Below are positions 57,530 through 64,000 of a stretch of DNA of 64,000 nucleotides, piece after piece. Under the pieces are notes generated by a model. The model saw only the letters and a program-made list of their open reading frames with translations. It searched no databases and was not told the origin of the DNA. The stretch is taken from positions 124,001 through 188,000 of the forward strand of contig VDFB02275546.1 in NCBI GenBank assembly GCA_007258455.2, read 5' to 3'. Position numbers and translations under genes: made by a program. Each line of letters begins with the position of its first letter. Position 1 is the first letter of the stretch. Source of the stretch: Sequoia sempervirens (lineage: Eukaryota; Streptophyta; Pinopsida; Cupressales; Cupressaceae).

Positions 57530-58512
57530 CTTGATAGAAAGCATATTGTCAAAAAGTTTTTAAATCTAATAAAAAAGAAGGATGTTTCCTACAAGAAGTG
57601 AAAGCCACCAAATTCACTCTTAAAACTAATTTGAATTTTATTTGGAAGGGCTCTATTCATTTTGTAACCAACCATGAAAAAGGTAAAGGGGGCTCTATCA
57701 TAGTGTTATCCAATGATTAGGCTAAGTATGTGAGGGAGAATGACTCCTCTTCTTATCAAAGAGCTACATGGGTAATTATACATGGCAAAATGTATTTATG
57801 AAAAATTGGTCTAATTAATTGAACCAAAGAAGGCTTGTTTTAAGTGGTTACTAATTCTTCAAAAATTACCATACAAACTTAATCATTCCAATATTGATTT
57901 GTGCAACTTTTGTAGACAACTTGAAATAATAAAACACATATTTTTTATTGCTTTTATGTAAAAGAAGTTTGAAATATTTTTTACTTTAATCTTAAGGGAT
58001 GGAAAGGTAACATAATTTGGGCTAAAATCTTATTTGGAAATATAGATGGACTTAATAAAGAATGCAATTTATTTTGGTTAATTCTTACTAATAAAATTCT
58101 ATGGCAAATTTGGATTAAGAGGAATGAGGGAAAACTATAGGGTATCAAGAGTTCACTTACTAGTTTTTATAAAAAAAACTCATATTTTTACAATGTTGTT
58201 ATGCAGGTCACCATGATGATGGAAATCTTGAAATCTAAATTTTTGAAGCTATTAGAAGATGACACAGTTCGGGTGAATATTGTTGAGATAAAGTATGGCC
58301 ATAAGTGGGCCTTCAACAAAGAAGAAAGCATACCACTCTTGAAAGGAATGGAAAAAATGTTGAAGAACTATAACAAAAAGGCAACAAGAAATGGGAGAAG
58401 GAAAAAGGAAAGTACTAGATTTCACATCAATGAAGGATTAGATTTTGTAGTAGTAGTTAGATCAAATGAGGACTTATCTAACATTGACCCCCTACTTGGA
58501 TGGAGAGACTAG
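57530..58512 (+). pseudogene. LINE ORF2 with endonuclease start and zf-RVT end
   Basis: Endonuclease part: C-F-L-Q-E-V-K-A-T-K-F (catalytic-type Glu, about 57583-57615), N-L-N-F-I-W-K-G and H-E-K-G-K-G-G. Near 57810 sequence jumps to E-A-C-F-K-W-L-L-I-L and C-N-F-C-R-Q, K-H-I-F-F, the zf-RVT domain that lies at the C-terminus of plant LINE ORF2. The last open run (58201-58512, 103 codons) is a lysine-rich tail. The whole RT is absent. Stops (TAG at 57718, TGA at about 57799 and others) occur throughout. Confidence 0.72.
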
Positions 58513-58759
58513 GATGTCTATAGTGAGAAAAAAAATGATGTTAGCCTCTTATGTAAAGCAACTTTGATACTCAACAACAATTAGTATATGTAATCCTATT
58601 TTTTTGATGTATTCAACAACGATTAAACATTATATGATGCATAATGCATAGGAAAATTGTCTTATAGTTTGATGTAATCTGCAGATATAGAAACTTATGA
58701 GATGCATAGAGCATCAAAGGGATATGTAAACTATTTTTTGAACTATCTTTAAGGAAAAA

Positions 58760-60880
58760 AAGTATAGTATTTGGGTCATATAATCTCAGCAAAAGGAATT
58801 GCAGTAGACCCGTCGAAAATCAAGGACATTCTTGAATGGCCAACATCAAAATATATGCATGAAGTGTGCAATTTTATGGGGTTAGTGAGTTATTAGAGGA
58901 AGTTTATGTCAAACTTTTCTAAGATTGTTCACCCTATCACTTTTTTTCAGAGGAAAGGGAAGGACTTTGAATGGTCAAAAAATGCCAAGAGGCATTCAAT
59001 CAACTTAAAGAGAAGTTGACTACGGCTCCAATATTGAAGATTCTTGATTTGGAAGGTTAGTTTGTTGTAATTACTGATGCCTTAGAAGGATTAGGTGGAG
59101 TTCTTATGCAAGAAGGGTGATTGATAGCCTATGAGTCAAGAAAGATAAATCCATATGAACAAAAGTATGCCCCTCATGACCTAGAATTAGCATAAATTAT
59201 TCATTTTTGCAAATATGGCGACACTACTTGTTGGGGATCTTTTGAGCTTAAATCGAATCATCAAGGTCTTAAGTACTTATTCTCCCAACCACATCTCAAT
59301 GCTCGATAAAGAAGATGGTTGGAATCGATGTTTGATTATGACTTTTAAATAAGCTACATCTAAGGCAAAGAAAATTGAGTGGCAAATGCCTTGAGTTGAT
59401 GAAGACATATTTCCTCAATAGTCTCCATTCATTTAGATTTCAATGAACAAGTTTTACAAAATTCTATGGGAGATGAATATTATGAACAAGCTAAGCAAGC
59501 TCTTGCAGTCAATCCTTAAGATTTGAGGTATGACAGGTTCTATTTTGAACTAGATGGATTTTTAAGGTATAGAGGAAGGATGCATGTTCCAGACTCCAAG
59601 GAGTTAAGAAACCTTGTGTGGAAAGAGATTCATTCTGCATCATAATCAGGATACCTAGGAGTGACAAAACTCCTAGCAAATGTGAAACCACTTTATTTCT
59701 AGAAAGGGATGAAGAGGGATGTTGTAAGATTTGTAGCTGGATGTTTGGAATGCTAGAGGGTAAAGGCTAAACATCAACACCCAGTAGGACTTTTGTACAC
59801 TCATGAAATTCGAAAGTGGAAATGGCAAGTCATCAATATGGATTTTGTGCAAGGTCTCCCTATGTCTCGAAATAGAGATATAATTCTATCTTAGTAGTGG
59901 TGAAAAAACTCACCAAAGTAGCCCAATTTATACTTGAAAATTTAACGGATGGAGCCTCGCTCGCAAGTTTGTCCGATAAGTGTTTAGATTGCATGGAGTT
60001 CCTAAGAAGATTATCTCTAACAGAGATACACACATGAAATTGATATTTTTAAAAACCTTATTTTGAACACTTGGGACTCAGCTTAGTATAAGCTCAGCCT
60101 ATCACCCTAATGGTCAGATAGAAAGGGTGATCAAATAGAAAGGGTGATCAGATAGAAAGGGTGAACCAAGTCCTTGAAGATTTGTTGTGGATGTATTGCA
60201 TGGATCAACAATACGGGTGGGAGGAATATCTTTTTATTGTGAAATTTGAATATAATAACTCATATCATTTTGCGATAAAAATGGTTCCATTTAAAGCATT
60301 ATACGAAACAAAGTGTCAAACTCCTATAAGCTAGGATAAGTTAGAAGATATGATTAACCTTGGCTCAAAAATGTTATCAGAAGTGGAAGAGCAAATCAAG
60401 CTAATCAAAAAAAGATTGGTAGAAGCAAATGATAGACAAAAAAGTTACATTGATGCCAAGCATACACCAAGACAATTCTGAGTTGGAGAAAAACTTCTTT
60501 TGAGGGTCAAACCTCATAAAAGTTCCATAAAGTTTGGAAAGTCATCCAAACTAGCTCCTTGATTTGTGGGTCCCTTCGAAGTTCTTGAAATGATTAATCC
60601 AGTTACTTACAAAATCTCTCTACCTCCAACTCTTACTCAAATGCATAATTTTTTTCATGTTTCATATCTAGAGAAGGATATAACTGGTTTTAATCACATA
60701 CTTGATTGAAATGCACTACAGGTATAGGATACAAGATTGGTAATGATTGAGCCTCTCAAGGTGCTCGAAGTATGCGAGTTCTACTTGCATAATAGAGAGG
60801 TTACCCAATGCAAGGTCTAGTGGGACCAATATGTCGAGGACAATGCCACTTGGGAAGATTACTATGAGTTTTATTAATTT
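58760..60880 (+). pseudogene. Chromovirus pol: RT end, RNase H, integrase, chromodomain
   Basis: Motifs in order: Y-L-G-H-I-I-S-A-K-G and W-P-T-S (58765-58855); F-M-G-L-V-S-Y (58873); I-T-D-A-L-E-G-L-G-G-V-L (RNase H first Asp present, about 59070-59105); G-K-E-N and A-N-A-L-S (59363-59395); integrase zinc domain with H at about 59629 and C-L-E-C (about 59742); M-D-F-V-Q-G-L-P (first catalytic Asp, 59839-59862); S-A-Y-H-P-N-G-Q-I-E-R (third catalytic Glu present, about 60090-60126); F-F-H-V-S-Y-L (about 60650); chromodomain with E-V-C-E-F-Y-L and W-D-Q-Y-V-E-D-N-A-T-W-E (60765-60865). Many stops and frameshifts. The terminal chromodomain identifies a chromovirus; known role: directs integration to particular chromatin. 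Confidence 0.85.
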
Positions 60881-60970
60881 TTTCCTCATTTGTTTATTGT
60901 TTTCAATAGTTAAGAGAAACTTGTTTTTTTAACGTTTCATGATACATTGAATCATCGGGGATGATGATCC

Positions 60971-60984
60971 TTAAGGGGGGAGGA
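60971..60984 (+). other. Chromovirus polypurine tract
   Basis: AAGGGGGGAGGA, two bases before the LTR start TGTCACACC, in the usual position for plus-strand priming. Confidence 0.75.
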
Positions 60985-60986
60985 TA

Positions 60987-61400
60987 TGTCACACCCCATA
61001 TTTCGGTTTGCAATTACTTTTAACTTTTACGTTAAACATGTGCTTAAATAGATATGAATGGATGATTTTTACTTCAATTGATATTTAGATAAAACTATAA
61101 TGAAATGCAAATATTTTGTTAAAGGGTCAAAGAATTGTGATGATTATTACTTTGATTAATGATTATGAAATCATGACTATTAACCATTGTGATGGTTTTC
61201 TAAGTTGAGTGCAAGAACAATTTTGCCCTTCGTATCATTGGAGAGAAGTGTGTAGACATTATGAACAAACAGGTACAAATTTCATCTTGAGCCAATCACA
61301 CACTCAAGTAGATCCTGCATAAAATCTGGTTAGTACATGATACATTTAAACAACCGATATTTTATTATTTGAAAAGTACTTCTCTTTCTCAAACAACGTG
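60987..61400 (+). repeat. Start of the chromovirus 3' LTR (right end uncertain)
   Basis: TGTCACACCCCATATTTCGG directly after the purine tract is a typical LTR start. There is no second LTR in the window, so the right end is a guess; the DNA from about 61418 is a tandem duplication that may or may not belong to it. Confidence 0.55.
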
Positions 61401-61417
61401 ATAACCCCAAAAATTAC

Positions 61418-61615
61418 TCAAACCTTCTCAACAAATATTTAATTTTTAAAATATTTTTTGTTAAAAAATTTACGTCTTAACAATTGATAATATTTGAAAA
61501 CAAAAAATGACTCAAACCTTCTCAACCAATAAGATCACCAATAATTAATTTTTAAAATATTTTTTTGTTAAAAAAATTAATGTTAACGGTTGATAACATG
61601 AAAACACGGATATTT
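61418..61615 (+). repeat. Tandem duplication of about 95 bp upstream of the F-box gene
   Basis: Both copies begin ACTCAAACCTTCTCAAC (61418 and 61511) and contain AATTTTTAAAATATTTTTT-GTTAAAAAA and TTGATAA-AT-GAAAACA. A shorter direct repeat, CCGATACTAATTAAAAACT, follows at about 61659 and 61721. Confidence 0.75.
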
Positions 61616-61774
61616 ATGCATTTCATTTGTTGACAGAGACATTTTGAAATGCAATCGACCGATACTAATTAAAAACTATTACGCTGTTAAACTATTAGGA
61701 ACTAATAGTTCCTCTGTCGGCCGATACTAATTAAAAACTTCCAAAAACTATGAAAAATAATCTGGTGATTTTTT

Positions 61775-61777
61775 CAG
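61775..61777 (+). promoter_or_regulatory. Possible 3' splice site in the F-box 5' leader
   Basis: GATTTTTTCAG followed by GATAGG looks like a plant intron acceptor. If used, the leader would include an upstream exon not recognised here. The F-box reading frame does not need it, because an in-frame TGA (61930-61932) lies before the ATG. Confidence 0.3.
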
Positions 61778-61947
61778 GATAGGTCATGGCTTGCGTATGT
61801 TGATGGGAACAGAATTCCGCACTTTTGGCAGTATCTTATACTCTGAGATCTACCATTGAAGATCTCTATTGCAGCCACTGGTTTAAGATCATATCACAGA
61901 GAAGGCCTGGTGTTGAGTATTGAATCTTTTGAAGCTCTTTTCAAGTC

Positions 61948-63312
61948 ATGATGGGTTGTCGTCGGAGGTGCTGTCAGCTAGCGAATGACAACGTGCCTTG
62001 GAGGCGAGCTGTAACTCCTCAATCTGGACCTCTTTCAAATTTAGAATGTATGTTAGAAAAAACAAAATTAGAGTTAGCTGCAGGTGTGAAAATAGGCATT
62101 GCAAGAGCAGAAAATATTGAGATGAATAGTGAGATATGGTGTAGCCTCCCAGAAGAATTATTAATGCTAATTCTAGCTAATCTGTGCACTCTGATCAGTA
62201 GGAGATTCAGGGCTGTCTGTAAACAATGGAAGCATCTTCTTTCACCAGAAAAGGCCTTAATCCAATCAATTTCAGCAATTGTCCCTACTCGCTCCTCTTC
62301 TGCTTTCCTCTTTGGCTGCTTCAGGCCCTCATGCTTGACCAAATATCTACTTGAAGATTGGTATGTACTTCAATCAGAACCCACTTGCTCAATGTACAAA
62401 TTTTCATTGGAGTTTTTCGAAGAACAGGGGAGGGTCAATGTATTGGCTGTGTGCAAGAGCCTCCTTTGTTGTTCTAAGGACAGAACATCCACTTCATTTT
62501 GCATTTGCAACCCTGTTACCCGAACATGGATAATCCTCCCCCATCCTACTCAACTTAAGAGATGGGATTTTATTGGATTGGCTTTTAATAAGTCCACAAG
62601 GGTTTGCACCTTGGTCATAGGAACGAACCAAGGTAACAACAATATGGTGATGGAGATCTATGATTCAGGGACTAATAGATGGGCCAAATTGGAGATAACC
62701 AATCCACCCATACCAGTTTTTCCAACTGGAGAAGGGGTGTACTCTAGAGGAAAGTTTTATTGGATTAATAAGAGCAGTGTGGGTGAAATCAGGTGGGAGT
62801 TTAGGTTTGATGTTGTGGCATTCAATGTTGCAGAGAGAAGTTGGGATGTCATTAAACAACCACAGAGACAAGGAGGACCAAAGATTGACTATTTTCCTGA
62901 TTGGGAATTAAGTGGCTGTGATGGAAATGTTGTTTTGGTGTACAATAAGGAGCTCTCATTATGGAAGTTGATTGAAGATGAAGACGAGGGCAAAATAAAA
63001 TGCAGATGGTCAGAATTTCAGCCAATTCCGAGGAGCCTATGTGAAGAATCATTGCATGGTCGGAACATTAATAATGATTTTAATGGCCCGATAATTTCTA
63101 GAAGAGTAGTTCAGAGGTGCAATTATCCACAGGTAGTGGTTAACAGTTGTGGGTGGCTTTCAGTATATCTGCCTAGAAATAAGTTGTTGTTTTTTGATGC
63201 GGAGGGAAGAATGATGAACAGCATTGATGGTAGATTGCTGACAGTATTTGAACAGTCATATTTGATACCATTGCGTGGTTATGAGCTCAACAATATTTGG
63301 TGGCCTTCTTAA
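61948..63312 (+). CDS. F-box protein with kelch/FBA-like C-terminal region
   Basis: A complete 454-codon frame. An in-frame TGA at 61930 precedes the ATG at 61948 (a second ATG follows directly). Residues 1-58 are a basic, Cys-containing leader; the F-box spans about 62-101: I-W-C-S-L-P-E-E-L-L-M-L-I-L, then R-F-R-A-V-C-K-Q-W-K-H-L-L. The rest resembles the beta-propeller-type associated region: F-C-I-C-N-P-V-T-R-T-W (184-194), Y-D-S-G-T-N-R-W (238-245), G-V-Y-S-R-G-K-F-Y-W-I (263-273), F-N-V-A-E-R-S-W (292-299), L-F-F-D-A-E-G (414-420). F-box proteins bind SKP1 through the F-box and recruit substrates to SCF ubiquitin ligase; the substrate is unknown. M59 would be an alternative start. No signal peptide or membrane segment. 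It is the only clearly intact gene in the window. Confidence 0.9.
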   Translation: MMGCRRRCCQLANDNVPWRRAVTPQSGPLSNLECMLEKTKLELAAGVKIGIARAENIEMNSEIWCSLPEELLMLILANLCTLISRRFRAVCKQWKHLLSPEKALIQSISAIVPTRSSSAFLFGCFRPSCLTKYLLEDWYVLQSEPTCSMYKFSLEFFEEQGRVNVLAVCKSLLCCSKDRTSTSFCICNPVTRTWIILPHPTQLKRWDFIGLAFNKSTRVCTLVIGTNQGNNNMVMEIYDSGTNRWAKLEITNPPIPVFPTGEGVYSRGKFYWINKSSVGEIRWEFRFDVVAFNVAERSWDVIKQPQRQGGPKIDYFPDWELSGCDGNVVLVYNKELSLWKLIEDEDEGKIKCRWSEFQPIPRSLCEESLHGRNINNDFNGPIISRRVVQRCNYPQVVVNSCGWLSVYLPRNKLLFFDAEGRMMNSIDGRLLTVFEQSYLIPLRGYELNNIWWPS

Positions 63313-64000
63313 TCCATGTTTGATCTTCTCTATGAAGTTAACATGTCATGCTTCACTGGTTTAGTTTGTTGTTATGCTTTATGTGAAAGTAAAAATTACT
63401 GCAAGAAATTCTGGAATAAGTAGCTTTTATCACCATATTCCTGTAAGTATGAATTCTCATCATTTGTTATATGCTATGAATTCTCATCATTTGTTATATC
63501 CTACTCCTAGGGAATAAATGTTCCATGGATTATCTAGTTTTTATTTTGATTTTTGGGATTATCTAGTTATCTTGATTGGAGCCTTTTCAAGGCTTAAGAT
63601 AAGTAATGTGGTGTACCCATTTTAAGGCTTAAGCTAGGTGAGGTGGTGTAGCAACGAACTATGTGTGTTGTCCATGATTTTCAAAATGACTTTTTTAACA
63701 TAAAAAAAAAAATTGAGAACTATATAATGGATTTTATATCCAAGTTCTTTCCACATTAATATCTCCAATTATGGGATTTGTATTAACTATTAAACAGAAG
63801 ATTAAGCCTTTCGATGAGTACATCTTCCTAATGAAAATTAGGAAAGATCAATTTTGATGGAGCTAGAGAAACCCAGGAGAGGTTGGAAGTGAAAGGGTAC
63901 TATGAGATTGCATGGGAAGTGCAATGTTAATTTACTGCAAAGACTTTGACCACACGATAAACAATTTGGCAGAAGCAAGAACCTTATTCTGAGGATTCCA
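63313..64000. other. 3' flank of the F-box gene
   Basis: AATAAA at 63513-63518, about 200 bases after the stop, is a candidate polyadenylation signal. It contains the duplication 63448-63501 and a second imperfect repeat, AAGGCTTAAG-TA-GT-A-GTGGTGTA, at about 63590 and 63623. Nothing coding is recognised up to the window end. Confidence 0.55.
63448..63501 (+). repeat. 27-bp tandem duplication in the F-box 3' flank
   Basis: Two adjacent copies starting TATGAATTCTCATCATTTG (63448-63474 and 63475-63501) differ at one base (GC or CC at the end). The near-identity means it is recent. Confidence 0.92.

Larger units (their letters stand above)
55690..58630 (+). mobile_element. L1-like LINE with its reverse transcriptase deleted
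   Basis: A decayed ORF1 (55743-57472) is followed by the start of an endonuclease domain (57560-57800) and then, without RT, by the zinc-binding C-terminal domain (57825-57960) and the end of ORF2 (to 58512). The element therefore kept both ends and lost about 2.5 kb from the middle, at about 57810. No poly(A) tail or target duplication is evident; the boundaries are approximate. Confidence 0.72.
58760..61100 (+). mobile_element. Ty3/gypsy chromovirus, 3' half
   Basis: The pol sequence starts within the RT thumb at about 58765 and proceeds through RNase H and integrase to a chromodomain, then to a purine tract and the start of a 3' LTR. gag, protease and most of RT are missing; DNA upstream (58513-58755) is unlike any gypsy sequence. 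It is the classic 5'-truncated remnant. The right end of the LTR could not be fixed. Confidence 0.82.

Noticed and set aside
62019..62342. 107-codon minus-strand frame
   Set aside because: It is antisense to the F-box coding region, which has the far stronger evidence.

Overview
The window is plant nuclear DNA from a large, repeat-dominated genome. The evidence is a 454-codon plant-type F-box gene, Ty3/gypsy elements of Tat-like and chromovirus type, a Ty1/copia element of Sirevirus type, an L1-like LINE and a hAT transposase relic. There are no bacterial features. Very low gene density, 1-1.6 kb LTRs and deeply nested old elements suit a gymnosperm or another large-genome plant, but the sequence alone does not settle the species.

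Layout. 1-21354: an old Tat-like gypsy element on the + strand. Its 5' LTR is cut by the window edge at an inferred 47 bases; the order is gag, protease, a first RNase H, reverse transcriptase, gypsy RNase H, integrase, about 2.6 kb non-coding, a very long extra ORF, and the 3' LTR. A 4.02-kb terminal-inverted-repeat DNA transposon splits the integrase (7351-11370), and about 1.2 kb of unrelated AT-rich DNA splits the extra ORF. 21355-22470: hAT transposase relic. 23625-26822 and 28387-32164: two minus-strand relics of the same extra-ORF family, so three divergent members lie within 18 kb. 32.6-36.4 kb: tandem and dispersed repeats around a possible small minus-strand gene of unknown function (34679-35239) that has one in-frame stop. 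37140-47723: a minus-strand gypsy gag/protease relic, split by a Sirevirus-like copia element (39628-47049) with a perfect 5-bp target duplication. 47724-53241: an LTR element with no recognisable coding capacity (LARD-like). 55690-58630: a LINE that has lost its whole reverse transcriptase. 58760 to about 61 kb: the 3' half of a chromovirus. 61948-63312: the only clearly intact gene, a single-exon F-box protein.

Most stops in the old elements are TAG where CAG (Gln) is expected or TGA where CGA (Arg) is expected, as deamination of methylated cytosine would produce. No transposable element here looks able to move by itself. The most interesting item is the extra-ORF family, recognised by comparing the three copies with each other. 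All coordinates and similarities were judged by eye; no alignment or database search was run.
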